Below are positions 20,231 to 29,681 of a DNA stretch of 64,000 nucleotides, piece after piece (the first letter of the stretch is position 1; each line of letters begins with the position of its first letter). The position numbers and the translations under genes were made by a program. Location: assembly GCA_963827515.1 (NCBI GenBank), contig CAWHBF010000029.1, forward strand, positions 354,494 to 418,493, given 5' to 3'. The notes under the pieces were generated by a model, which did no database searches, was not told the origin of the DNA, and saw only the letters and a program-made list of their open reading frames with translations. Source of the DNA: JABFSA01 sp963827515. GTDB lineage: Bacteria > Acidobacteriota > Vicinamibacteria > Vicinamibacterales > UBA2999.

Positions 20231-21162
20231 TCAGCGTGCGGTGACCGCCCGGTAGGCCGCCTCGACATTGCTCGGCATCCGCTCCTGGTACGACCAGTCG
20301 GTGTATCCGGCATCCTCAATTCCTGCTTGACCTGCTCGAGCGTCCTGCCGGCACGCACCAGGGTGCCAACGCGCTCGAGAAGGAGCGTGTAGTAGCGCTC
20401 GTTGTCGTCGAAGATCTTCGTCGTGCCGAACGAACCGTGTCCAGGGACGACGATATCCGGATTCAAAGATCTCATCATCCTCATCGCCGCGAGCATGTCG
20501 GGGATCTGGACGAATGGTCGGATGTTGTTGATCGATCCGGGAAGCGCTACGGATGCCGCGAAGAGCACCCGCTCGTTTGGAAGCCACACCGCGGTGTCCG
20601 CCTCGCTGTGAACGCCGCGCATGTGTATCAGTTCGAAGGTCCGTTCCCCGACTCGTAACGTCGTCTTGTTCTGGTACTCAACGTGAGGCGTCACCAGGCG
20701 GTAGCCCTGCACAGCCTCGCGCATCTCCGGGGACTGCTTGGCGAGTGTGCTGGCTCGTTCCGGATCGAAAGCCTTTCGCATGGCATCGGATGCGCCGACG
20801 TGATTGACGACGAGGGCGGGAGGAGAGAACACGAAATTGCCAGTCGTGTGATCGGGGTGCACCTCCGTATTGATCACGATGCGCACCGGGAGGTTCGTCA
20901 GCTTTCTGACAGCTTGCATCACCTCACGGGAGTCGATCAGTGTCTGACCTGTGTCGATGATGACGACCCCCTCTTCCGTGAGGACGATGCTGGAAGTCGA
21001 ATTCACCTCGCGAGAGGACTGAACGTATATCCCGTCCTTGATCTTGCGGAAGTTCGGGCCGAGATCCTGCGCCCACAAGGGCGAGGTGAACAGGACAAGA
21101 CAAGGAAGGCAGGCGATCAGGACGGCGGTTTTCGTGCGGTGCCCTGCATGAGTGTCAGTCAT
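20231..21162 (-). CDS. Secreted MBL-fold hydrolase with altered zinc motif (frameshifted near 20305)
   Basis: About 310 aa. A signal peptide (TAVLIACLPCLVLF) ends at LWAQ. The fold begins IYVQSSREVNSTSSIVLTEEG with the strand GVVIIDTG. The metal loop reads INTEVHPDHTTGN, so the first His of the H-x-H-x-D-H motif is Glu while the second His, the Asp and the last His remain. The sheet continues to IVVPGHGSFG. One missing base near 20305 cuts off the true tail, which continues YTDWSYQERMPSNVEAAYRAV to 20231. The group resembles the quinoprotein-relay or SoxH-like MBL branch. The substrate is unknown. Confidence 0.8.
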
Positions 21163-21265
21163 GCCGGCAAGGATAAACGAACTGGAGACAGGTGGAAGGG
21201 TCTTTATCGGGCAATTCGCGCTCGCGCACAGACCGCGCCTCCCGAAGGCCAGCAAAAAACGACTG

Positions 21266-22418
21266 CTAGAAGCTTACGGCCGAGGCATCGGCGAGAATCT
21301 GGTCCCTGTAGACAGGCAACGACCAGCCCTGGCGCGTCAGTTCGTCAACGCGTTGCTGAACTTTCGTGACGTACGCTGCCTTGGTGCCGTACAGCTTCTT
21401 CAACTCGGCACTCGACAGCGCAATCTCGTATCCGGTGAGCCTACACAACTGATCGATACCTGCGTCACCACGAAGCGCCACCCACGGCACCGTGTTCGGC
21501 GTCGCCGGTACGGCGCCTTCGTTCGGAACGCCGTACTTCGTCACGGGCACGTCGACATAGGGGCTTCGAATGCCGCCCCTTGGATTGCCGAACTCGTCGA
21601 GGGCCATGAGTGAGCCATCATTCGCGACATTGCGGTCCACGAGCATTCTGTCCGCGCGTGGAGGAACCGTGCCGGCATCGACCCATTGCACGAGATGGTG
21701 GAGCGCCACCGACATATAGGTGCTCAGGGGGAACAAGCTGATCGGGTACTTGCACGGATTCGGCCTGAATGCCTCGACGTTGCGGGTGTCGAGGTGTGCC
21801 ATCCCCGCAAACTCGTACACACGAAACTGGTCGCCTGGCGCGTCGCCGTCCTGGCGTGTTGGGAACGATCCTCCGCCGCATCGCTTCGGTCGTGGTGGGC
21901 ACCTGGAATCATCGGCACGTCCACGGATCGGAGGTTCGCTCCATTACTCGTTCGGCAGAAAGCCGTCGTACGATCGGCTTCATGTCGCCGAGGCGGTAGA
22001 CCATGTGGGCAGGAAGGATTTCCGCGAGCACGATGCCGCTGAACCGCGCACTGTCCGAGGGCCGTCGCACCACCAGTCGTGTCTTGTAAGGCTTGCCGCT
22101 CGCCACGCCCGTGACGAAGTATTCGGTGGCTTCGTACCTGAAGTGCGCCATGTCTCCTCCGGCGGGCAGAGACATCAGGGAGGAGAACGGCTGTCCGGGA
22201 CCCGTCACGGCATCCGAGATCGACGCGAGGGGTGACACGATCGGCGCTTGAGGCAACGCCGCGGCCGGCTGCCCCTGTTGTGTTGGTGCGGCGCCTTGTC
22301 CGCGCTGTCCGGCGACCGGTAGTGGCGCCTGCGCCGCCAGGGTGACGAGACCCGCCGTCGTCGCCCCGACGGCCAGGACCGTGGCGAGGGAGCCCGTGCG
22401 ACGACAATGGGATGGCAT
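21266..22418 (-). pseudogene. Alpha/beta hydrolase-domain protein (Abhydrolase_10-like), shortened and frameshifted
   Basis: Signal peptide at residues 1-30 (MPSHCRRTGSLATVLAVG), a Gln/Ala/Pro-rich linker, then YEATEYFVTGVASGKPYKTR and RFSGIVLAEILPA, which match the start of secreted alpha/beta hydrolases of the PF20091 type. The C-terminal part is also present (VPTTTEAMR, then FRVYEFAGMAHLDTR, to 21266). Between them the usual segment with the nucleophile G-x-S-x-G is not found. At least two single-base frame changes occur around 21885-21945. Total length is about 383 aa against roughly 450-500 expected. I judge it inactive as assembled. Confidence 0.6.
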
Positions 22419-22460
22419 AGGGAATAGAATAGCCCGCGAATGAGCGAGGAGGAAGGTTCC

Positions 22461-23645
22461 ATGGTCACGCCCCGCACCGTTGCCACACGCACGCGTGTGT
22501 CGGCATCCACGTACTTCGTGCTCGTCGCAGCGGCGTTGGCCGTAACGTTTGCAGCGAGGATTCCTGCACAAGACAAGCCCGCTCCCGCACCGGTGCCTCC
22601 AGCCGGAGTTCAGGCCCTTCCCGTTGACCTCTTCACGACCAAGAACTTCTATCGCGATCGGCAGCACTGGACGGACCCGCGATACGCGCGGTGCAACACT
22701 CCCAGGCAACTGACGGACATGTGGACCGCCAACAGGGTCGGCCAATGGGGTGACTGCACCCTCGATCGCGAGGTCGCGAAGATCGTCACACCCTACGCTT
22801 ACAAGACAGCCGGCGAACACTACGCGGCGCTGATGGCCGAAGCACGGAAAGCCGGAGGACCGACGGTCCATACGCGCCAGACGCTCCCCAACTGGGACGG
22901 GCGATATCGCCGAGGTGCGCCGGGCGAACAGTGGATCTGGGGCCGCAACCTGCAGACAGCGACGATGATCTCGCTGCTCACGCCCGAGTACCAAAAGCGC
23001 ATGGTGCAGCACAATTTCCATGAGGTCGTGAACAACTCACCGCAGTGGAACGCCGCCTTCTGCTACCCCGAAGGACTGATGCGGTGGTGGGCGCAGTTCT
23101 CGCTTGGAGGGACCATCGAAGTGTTGACGACGCCGAATCAGGTGCAGTTCCTGAGCGGTATCGCCGACAACTTGCTTCGCAAGGTGCACGTCGGACAGAA
23201 GCACGTTCAGGAGGTACCGCAGTGGTACGGCGAAACAGTCGGTTTCTGGAATGGCAGCACGCTCGTGACGTGGACCGCCAACGTTCAGGGTTGGACGTTG
23301 TCGCACTCGATGTTCGAGTTCAGCAGCGCGATGGAGATCGTCGAGGTGTTCAGGCCCAGTGCGGACGGTAAGACGATCACCGTCGAAGCCACCTTCTACG
23401 ATCCCGAAGCCTTTACGCGGCCGCTGCACACCGTGACGCCCTGGGAACTCGCCGGCGGCCCCGACGATCCGAATGCCAGGCACACGTTCGTGGAGTGTCG
23501 CGTGCAGAGCACGATCGTGAACGGACCCGATGGCCGGCCGACGCAGTTGACGTTCATCGACGAGGGGTACGTGGACTACTTCGGGCGGCCATGGGCGCAG
23601 AATTGGGAGAAGCACTTCGAGCAGGGCTGGGAACGGCCCGAGTAG
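22461..23645 (+). CDS. Secreted protein of the GxWxG[DS]TLV family
   Basis: A 394-aa secreted protein. The frame is open from 22440, but AGGAGGAAG sits just before the ATG at 22461 and decides the start. The signal peptide (FVLVAAALAVTFAARIPAQ) is clear. I recognise no characterised family. The second half carries GFWNGSTLVTWTANVQGW, then EIVEVFRPSADGKTITVEA and FYDPEAFTRPLHTV. This arrangement recurs in the genes at 29682 and 30559. A cysteine pair occurs in the N-terminal third. A DUF6152 gene follows 65 bases downstream on the same strand, as also happens at the second locus. It is probably periplasmic, with an enzyme or binding role unknown. Confidence 0.7.
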   Translation: MVTPRTVATRTRVSASTYFVLVAAALAVTFAARIPAQDKPAPAPVPPAGVQALPVDLFTTKNFYRDRQHWTDPRYARCNTPRQLTDMWTANRVGQWGDCTLDREVAKIVTPYAYKTAGEHYAALMAEARKAGGPTVHTRQTLPNWDGRYRRGAPGEQWIWGRNLQTATMISLLTPEYQKRMVQHNFHEVVNNSPQWNAAFCYPEGLMRWWAQFSLGGTIEVLTTPNQVQFLSGIADNLLRKVHVGQKHVQEVPQWYGETVGFWNGSTLVTWTANVQGWTLSHSMFEFSSAMEIVEVFRPSADGKTITVEATFYDPEAFTRPLHTVTPWELAGGPDDPNARHTFVECRVQSTIVNGPDGRPTQLTFIDEGYVDYFGRPWAQNWEKHFEQGWERPE

Positions 23646-23710
23646 CGGCCAGCGTGGCAGGTCCCCGGACTCCGGGTACCGTGTCGAGGCATACTTGAGG
23701 AGGAGGCGTC

Positions 23711-24175
23711 GTGAGAGAAACAACACCGAAGTCATCGTGGGTCGCGTGGGCCGTCGGCGTCCTGCTGCTCGCGGTCATGGTGGCCCCCGCCCTGTCGCAT
23801 CACTCGTTCGCCATGTACGACCTGACGAAGACACGCACGATGACCGGCAAGCTCGTCCGGTACATTCCCGGCGCCAATCACGCGCAGCTCGTGTTCGACG
23901 TCCTGGATGACAGCGGCAAGCCGGTCATGGAGAAGGGCAAGCCCTTGCAGTGGGGTGTGGAGACCGCATCCGCCGCGGCGCTGGCGCGCCAGGGTGTCAC
24001 GCCGAAGGCCTTCCCTGACGGCACGATCTTCACGGTGATGTTGCACCCGCTGAGAGACGGCCGGCCCTTCGGCGCGATGGCGGGGTTGCTCATCAAGTGC
24101 GGCTCCACGATGCCTGCCGGCGGCTGCACCAAGGAGACAGGCCAGACGCTGATCTCCGGCGGCGGCCCCGACTGA
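23711..24175 (+). CDS. DUF6152 family secreted protein
   Basis: 154 aa, GTG start at 23711 with GAGGAGGAGG upstream. The signal peptide ends near ALSHHSFAMYD. The mature protein begins at the conserved His-His-Ser motif typical of DUF6152. It is a small beta-rich protein (MTGKLVRYIPGANHAQLVF) with two cysteines near the C-terminus (KCGS and GGCTK) that could form a disulfide. The function is unknown. Together with the upstream gene it forms one of two DUF6152 loci in the window. Confidence 0.78.
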   Translation: MRETTPKSSWVAWAVGVLLLAVMVAPALSHHSFAMYDLTKTRTMTGKLVRYIPGANHAQLVFDVLDDSGKPVMEKGKPLQWGVETASAAALARQGVTPKAFPDGTIFTVMLHPLRDGRPFGAMAGLLIKCGSTMPAGGCTKETGQTLISGGGPD

Positions 24176-24255
24176 CGCCCTCACTCTCCACTAGGCCACG
24201 CGAGTCTAGCGGCAGACTACAGAGACTCTAGCACGAGTCAGAAGATGCTCAAGAG

Positions 24256-24286
24256 CCTCTGTGCCTCTGTGTCTCTGTGGCCCGTG
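24256..24286. repeat. CTCTGTG repeat, half copy
   Basis: A direct array of CCTCTGTG, CCTCTGTG and TCTCTGTGG units ending in CCCGTG. The reverse complement of the same sequence forms the left arm of the palindrome at 25613, so the MFS gene between them is flanked by inverted copies. A related palindrome occurs at 62446. Confidence 0.7.
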
Positions 24287-24302
24287 TATGTAGAGAACGC
24301 TC

Positions 24303-25594
24303 TTAGCGAGTCAGATCCTCGTCTCTCGTTTCTCGCGTCAGCGCGAGGCCGATGAGCGAGAGAAGCGCCGCTCCCGTGAGGTAGTAGCCAACGGCGGGGA
24401 GTCCGAAGCTGCCGGCCAGCGAGGTTGCGATGTAGGGTGCGAACGATCCGCCCATGATGCCCGCGAGATTGAACGTCAAGGAACTGCCGGTGTAGCGAAC
24501 GTCGGTCGGAAACAGTTCCGTCAGCACCGTGCCGAGCGGACCGTACGTCAGTCCCATCAGGCCCAGCCCCACCGCCAGCGTCAGCACGGCGCCGATCGTG
24601 CCCGCCGAGAACAGCGGCGCCATGACCAGACCGAACAGCGCGATGGCGATCGTGGCGCGCTGGAGCATTCGCCGGCGGCCATGCTCCGCGATGCGCGCGG
24701 AAATCGGGATGGTCACGGCGAAACAGACCACGCCAACCAACTGGATCCGGAGGAATTCCTCGCGGGTAAACCCGAGGGCGCTCGTGCCCCACGACAGTGT
24801 GAACACGGTCATGAGGTAAAAGATGACGAACGTCGCCAGCGACATCAGCGTGCCGGCAGCGACCGTGCCCGGGTGCTCGCGGAGTACGGCGACCATCGGG
24901 ACCTTCACGCGCGCGCGACGTTGAAGGGAAGCGGCGAAGATGGGCGTCTCGGCGATCGTCAGGCGCACGTAGAGGCCGACGACCACGAGGACGGCGCTCG
25001 CGAGAAATGGAACCCGCCACCCGAATGCGGCGAAGCGTTCATCGCCGAGCCCGTTCGAGAGGGCCAGGAACACGGTTGTGGACAAGAAGAACCCGAGCGG
25101 CGCGCCAAGCTGGGGAAACATCCCGTACCACGCCCGCTTGCCGGGCGGCGCGTTCTCGATCGCCAGGAGCACCGCTCCCCCCACTCCCCGCCCAGGCCCA
25201 GGCCCTGCCCGAAGCGGCACAGGGCGAGTAGCGCAGGAGCCGCGACGCCGATCGAGGCATAGGTCGGCAACACCCCGATCGCAACGGTCGATACGCCGGT
25301 CGTCAAGAGGGCGGCCACCAGCGTCGTCTTGCGGCCGACGCGGTCACCGAAGTGGCCGAAGAGCGCCGACCCGATCGGACGCGCGAGAAAGGCAATGCCG
25401 AACGTGGCGAGCGACGCGAGTGTTGCCGTGGAGGGATCGGACGCGGGAAAAAAGAGAGCCGGGAACACGAGCACCGCGGCCGTGCCGTAGATGTAGAAGT
25501 CGAAGTATTCGATGGTGGTGCCGATGAGACTCGCGAGGAGTACCTGGCGGGCGCTGTTGGCGGGGGGAGAAACTCCGGGGTCGCCCGCGTTCAC
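24303..25594 (-). CDS. MFS transporter, metabolite:H+ symporter type (frameshifted at ~25185)
   Basis: About 430 aa with 12 predicted helices. The N-terminus reads LLASLIGTTIEYFDFYIYG and the loop 2-3 motif is FGHFGDRVGRK; both mark the MHS (ProP/KgtP-like) branch of proton symporters for organic acids or osmolytes. A second signature, LTELFPTDVRYTGSSLTFN, is near helix 10. One C is missing from a run of six at about 25185, which breaks GEWGGAVLLAIE. I start at GTG 25594. An ATG at 25636 is in frame, but the residues between are encoded by the intergenic palindrome, so they are unlikely to be protein. Confidence 0.85.
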
Positions 25595-25612
25595 ATGAGT
25601 TCGACGGGCCAC

Positions 25613-25676
25613 AGAGCCACGAGAGACACCGAGCATGTTGGTTCGCTCTGTGACTCCGCGGTTCTGTGACCCGTGA
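25613..25676. repeat. CACAGAG/CTCTGTG palindrome
   Basis: An imperfect inverted repeat of about 63 bases. The left arm starts CGGGCCACAGAGCCACGAGA, the right arm runs GCTCTGTGACTCCGCGG to TTCTGTGACCCG. It lies immediately upstream of the MFS start and 22 bases from the end of the large TonB receptor, so it sits in the boundary between two minus-strand genes. It could fold as a terminator-like stem in RNA but has no T-run. Confidence 0.75.
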
Positions 25677-25697
25677 CGTTACCCTCCGAGAGACTTT

Positions 25698-28600
25698 CTA
25701 GAACGCGTACTTGATTCCGAACTGCATGACTCGGGGTGCACCGCCATTGGTGGTGATCCGCCCGAACTGCGCGTTGGTCAGATTCAAGTTTGGCAGGCCC
25801 CAGTTGAAATTGTTCAACAGGTTGAACGACTCGATCCGCAACTCCAGACTCTGAGAGCCGCCAAACGCGATGAGCTTCGATACCGCCAGGTTGATGTCCC
25901 AGTATCCCGGCCCTTCAACCGCGCGGTACTCCAGGTCTCCAAAGGTGCCTGGCGCCGGCGCGGCAAACGCCGCCCTGTTCAGATAGCTGGTCAGCGTCTT
26001 GGCGCCATACACATCGTCAGACACCTGATTCGGACGCTGCCCGATCTGGCCGTTCAGTGCGTTGTCCGTGCCGGTGATGATGTTCATCCACTGGCCCGAC
26101 CGCACCGAGAGGATGCCCGACATCCTCCAATTCGCTGCCAGCATGTTCACGACCCGATTGCCCCACTCCGGAATCATGTAACCCACGGTGGCATTCGCCA
26201 GGTGTGAGCGGTCCTGGTCGCAATGCCCCCTGTCCATATCCGGATCGGCGGGATTCGTGTACCCGCTGGCGATCTGCGCGAAGCTCCCCGGCGTCGCCGT
26301 GCCCTCGCACGCCGACACCGTGTAGTTCCCACTGATGGCCAAACCAGAAGCAGCGCGTCGAGTCATGGTGAGCCTCAACCCTCGGTACGTCTGCCAGCCG
26401 ACGGCGTTGTGCTGGTCTATGAAGCCGAGCGTGCCTGCCAACGCCGGGCTCTCGAGGCTCAGCTGGCGGCGCTGGTTCAGGTTGGCGTTGGTGCTGCACA
26501 CCGGGAACGAGACACCGTTGATGGTGCACGGACCAAGACCCAGGAACACGCCAGGATTGAGGCCCACCTCTGCCCAGAGGTGATCCGAGTAGCGGCCCAG
26601 GTAGTTCGCCGTCACCGACCAGTTCTGCCAGAGCTGTTGTTCGACGGTGATGTTCCAGGACTGGACGCGCGGCGGTTCGATATTCGGATCCATCACACCG
26701 AACGCGCCGAACGCCGGGAACACGGTATTCGCATTCGTGGCGATCGGGTGCGGATTGCCACCGACGATGGCGTACGGGTCGTCAAACCTTGTCGTGGTGA
26801 TGAGCGACCGGTTGCCCCAAGGTGGCGCCGAGGCATTGATGTTCATGAAATCGCCGCTCGGGAAATCGTATGTCAGCCCGTAGGACGACCGGATAGCCAG
26901 GCGGCCGTCTCCGCGTACGTCCCACGCGACCCCTCCGCGAGGTGAGAAGTCCAGGAACCGCTTGTGGTATCCGCTCTTGCCGCCTGGAAAGCCAGCGTCA
27001 CCTGGGTAGGTCATCCCGGGGGGCGCGTTGAGAAACACCGTGCTCTTCGTGCCCTTCAGAAATTCGTCGTGACTGAAATTCGTCGCCCCGCCGTACAGCA
27101 TCTGCTGGCCCAGGAAGGGTTCCCACCGAAGACCGTAGTTGAACGTGACCCGATCGCTCACCCTCCAGGAGTCCTGGGCGTACACTCCCGCGTACACCAT
27201 GTCCATGACGAGCAGGTTGGGTACGCCGTGCTCAACGCTTCCGAGGGCGCCGACGAGCAAGTCCGCAAGTCCTCGGCCGGTGGTCTGACCGTTGAACATG
27301 AAGCTGCCTCCCGACCGGGCGTGCGATGTCTGGGATGACTTCCAGTAGGCGACGTTCACGCCGAAGCCCATCTGATGGTTCCCTCGCACAAGGGTCACGT
27401 CGTCGGCCACCTGGTACGAGTTGGTCCAGAAGATGCCGGTGGTGGATGTGGCCGCCGAGATGTTGAAGCCCCCTGTGACCGCCAACACCATCTCACCGTC
27501 GCGGTACGTGTGGAAGTTTTGGACTCCCAGATCGAGCGGGTCGAAGAATGGTGGGCTCCCGCGGTTGATCGACGTCCTGTTGAACGCCACGCGCAGCGAG
27601 TTCACCATGTTGTTGCCGAATACGAGCGTATCGCCGATCGTCGCCGACTGAGCGAGGTTGTCGAGGCCGCCGCCGCCGGCGAGCGTCAGCACGTCGTTGG
27701 TCTGCGCATACGGAGCCGGCGCATGGTCGAAGGTGAACAGGTACCGGCCGAAGATCGAGTGATTGGAGCTCTTCTGAAAGTCGACGCGGCTGAGCCCCTG
27801 CCCCTGCTTGCCGTCCGCCGGCTGACTGTAGGTCACCTGTCCGCACTGGTCGTCCGCCTTCGGCAGGTACGTCACGAGCTCCAACGCGGCCGGGCTGAAG
27901 AGCGCCGGATTGACCCGATTGTTCACGAATGGCGCCCTCAGCGTGACTGGGGTGCCGCCGTTACACTCCGCCGAGGCGTAGGCGGTGAAATCCCCAAGCA
28001 GCATGGCCTCAGTGGGCACGAACGCGATATTTCCCGCTGGGGTCTGGTGCCGGTCAGTACCCTGGTACGCGCCGAAGAAGAAGAGCTTATCCCTGAGAAT
28101 CGGTCCGCCAATCGTGCCGCCGTACTGATTGCGCGACAGTCCGTCGTTCACACGCTCTCCGTTGACCACGCGGGCAAAGGGATCCGTTGCGTTGAACCGA
28201 CTGTCCCGGTTGAACTCGAACAGGTTGCCGGAGAACCGGTTCGTCCCGGATCGGGTGACCGCGTTCACGGATGCGCCCGAGTGCATCCCGTTCTGAGCGG
28301 TGAGACCGGTCGTGGCGACCCGGAACTCCTGCAGCGCATCGGGGAAGGGGAGCGGCAGGTTCGCGTTGTTCTGCGAATCATTGTGCATGGCACCGTCGAG
28401 CAGGTAGGCGACGCCGAACGGCAATCCGCCGGCCACGGCCACGTTCACGGCGCCACCGAAGCTGCGGCTGTTCGGGCTGCCCGTATTCACCGCCGCGCCG
28501 ACCATCATGAGCAGGCTCGTCACATCCCGCGCCTGCAGCGGCATTTCCAGGATCCGTTCGTTCTCAACCACCTCGCTGACGCCGGCGCTTCGCACGTCGA

Positions 28601-28976
28601 CGAGGGGCGCTGCCGCTTCAACCGTGACCGACTCCTCGAGGCCGCCGATCGCCAGGCTGACGTTGATCGTCGGCGAGGCGGCCACTTGAAGGACGATGCC
28701 GGTCTGGACGTACGTGCGGAACCCTTGGAGTGCTGCCTCCAGTTGATAGGGACCTGGAGTCAGGTTCGAAACCAGGTATCCACCGTTCTCGTCGGTCACG
28801 GCACTCCGCACCGCGCCCGTCTCGGTCTGGGTCAGGGTGACGGTGACTCCGGGGAGGACGCCGCCGCTGGTATCGGTGACTCGCCCGTCGAGCTGTGCGG
28901 TCGAAATCTGCGCGAACGCAGGTGCGGTCATCAAAAGACCGAGAACGGTGAAAAACACCCTCAAAAACCGCTGCAT
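25698..28976 (-). CDS. TonB-dependent receptor, Oar-like
   Basis: A 1092-aa outer-membrane transporter with energy supplied by TonB-ExbB-ExbD. The start is ATG 28976 with GAGGAGAA upstream; a longer frame to 29021 lacks support. The signal peptide ends at APAFAQ. A carboxypeptidase-regulatory domain (GRVTDTSGGVLPGVTVTL) spans residues 27-110. The plug follows, with NVAVAGGLPFGVAYLLDGA and VNAVTRSGTNRFSGNLFEFN, then a large barrel ending FGIKYAF with the terminal Phe. The intact length and intact frame contrast with its broken neighbours. The ligand is unknown. It is divergent from the DUF6152 locus at 29228, with a 251-base shared upstream region that probably holds both promoters. Confidence 0.93.
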   Translation of the reverse strand: MQRFLRVFFTVLGLLMTAPAFAQISTAQLDGRVTDTSGGVLPGVTVTLTQTETGAVRSAVTDENGGYLVSNLTPGPYQLEAALQGFRTYVQTGIVLQVAASPTINVSLAIGGLEESVTVEAAAPLVDVRSAGVSEVVENERILEMPLQARDVTSLLMMVGAAVNTGSPNSRSFGGAVNVAVAGGLPFGVAYLLDGAMHNDSQNNANLPLPFPDALQEFRVATTGLTAQNGMHSGASVNAVTRSGTNRFSGNLFEFNRDSRFNATDPFARVVNGERVNDGLSRNQYGGTIGGPILRDKLFFFGAYQGTDRHQTPAGNIAFVPTEAMLLGDFTAYASAECNGGTPVTLRAPFVNNRVNPALFSPAALELVTYLPKADDQCGQVTYSQPADGKQGQGLSRVDFQKSSNHSIFGRYLFTFDHAPAPYAQTNDVLTLAGGGGLDNLAQSATIGDTLVFGNNMVNSLRVAFNRTSINRGSPPFFDPLDLGVQNFHTYRDGEMVLAVTGGFNISAATSTTGIFWTNSYQVADDVTLVRGNHQMGFGVNVAYWKSSQTSHARSGGSFMFNGQTTGRGLADLLVGALGSVEHGVPNLLVMDMVYAGVYAQDSWRVSDRVTFNYGLRWEPFLGQQMLYGGATNFSHDEFLKGTKSTVFLNAPPGMTYPGDAGFPGGKSGYHKRFLDFSPRGGVAWDVRGDGRLAIRSSYGLTYDFPSGDFMNINASAPPWGNRSLITTTRFDDPYAIVGGNPHPIATNANTVFPAFGAFGVMDPNIEPPRVQSWNITVEQQLWQNWSVTANYLGRYSDHLWAEVGLNPGVFLGLGPCTINGVSFPVCSTNANLNQRRQLSLESPALAGTLGFIDQHNAVGWQTYRGLRLTMTRRAASGLAISGNYTVSACEGTATPGSFAQIASGYTNPADPDMDRGHCDQDRSHLANATVGYMIPEWGNRVVNMLAANWRMSGILSVRSGQWMNIITGTDNALNGQIGQRPNQVSDDVYGAKTLTSYLNRAAFAAPAPGTFGDLEYRAVEGPGYWDINLAVSKLIAFGGSQSLELRIESFNLLNNFNWGLPNLNLTNAQFGRITTNGGAPRVMQFGIKYAF

Positions 28977-29227
28977 CAGAGTTCTCCTCTTCTTCTCATT
29001 GTGCCCAGTCACTGGCCCCACGGCGTGATGGCGACCCTAATATAGAGCCTGTGTCAGGGGTGTCAAGTTCGATGAGGGTTCGTTGTGCCCGATCGCTTGA
29101 CACGTCTGGCTGCGTTCGTCCACCATCAGAATCCCGCGCTATCGTGCCCATCCAACGCGGGTTCGGACGGCGTGCGGTGAGCCGCGCTGCGCGACAGAAC
29201 GCTGAAAAGTGGCGAGGAGTGGCGAGA

Positions 29228-29653
29228 ATGCAATTACGGAACACGGCGCTGCTTGTCGGTGTCCTGGTGGCCCAGACGATCGCCTCGGTTGGCGCCCACC
29301 ATTCATGGAATCAGGTGTTCAGTGAAGACAAGCCGCTCGTCTTGCGCGGGACCATTTCCAAAGTCGAGCTGGTGAATCCGCACGGCTGGATCTGGATTGA
29401 CGTGAAGGGCGAGGACGGCGTCGTCACGAAGTGGGGGATCGAGGGTGGCTCGCCGAACGGCCTGATTCGTAACGGGATTACGAAAGACTCACTGAAGATA
29501 GGCGAGGAGTTGGTCGTCCGGGGCTACGGCACGAGGGACGGATCGAACCTCGTGGCCGGCGTGAGCTACCAGCGTGCCGACGGGAAGGAGCTCTGGCTTG
29601 CCAACGACGGTGCCGAGGCCGCGGCGAAGGCCAAGGGCAACCTGCTGAAATGA
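29228..29653 (+). CDS. DUF6152 family secreted protein (second locus)
   Basis: 141 aa. ATG at 29228 with a GAGGAG stretch about 9 bases upstream. A signal peptide ends at SVGAHHSW, so the mature protein again begins with His-His-Ser. Beta-strand-rich core: LVLRGTISKVELVNPHGWIW, IDVKGEDG, and LVVRGYGTRDG. This copy lacks the C-terminal cysteines of the one at 23711. It is the first gene of a plus-strand set of DUF6152, two GxWxG[DS]TLV proteins and a cytochrome c, and it diverges from the TonB receptor. Confidence 0.82.
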   Translation: MQLRNTALLVGVLVAQTIASVGAHHSWNQVFSEDKPLVLRGTISKVELVNPHGWIWIDVKGEDGVVTKWGIEGGSPNGLIRNGITKDSLKIGEELVVRGYGTRDGSNLVAGVSYQRADGKELWLANDGAEAAAKAKGNLLK

Positions 29654-29681
29654 CGCGACGGTCGCCTGTGTCCTGCAAGTG

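Noticed and set aside
27375..29045. A 556-codon plus-strand open frame opposite the large TonB receptor
   Set aside because: The receptor frame has signal peptide, plug and barrel signatures; the opposite frame has none.
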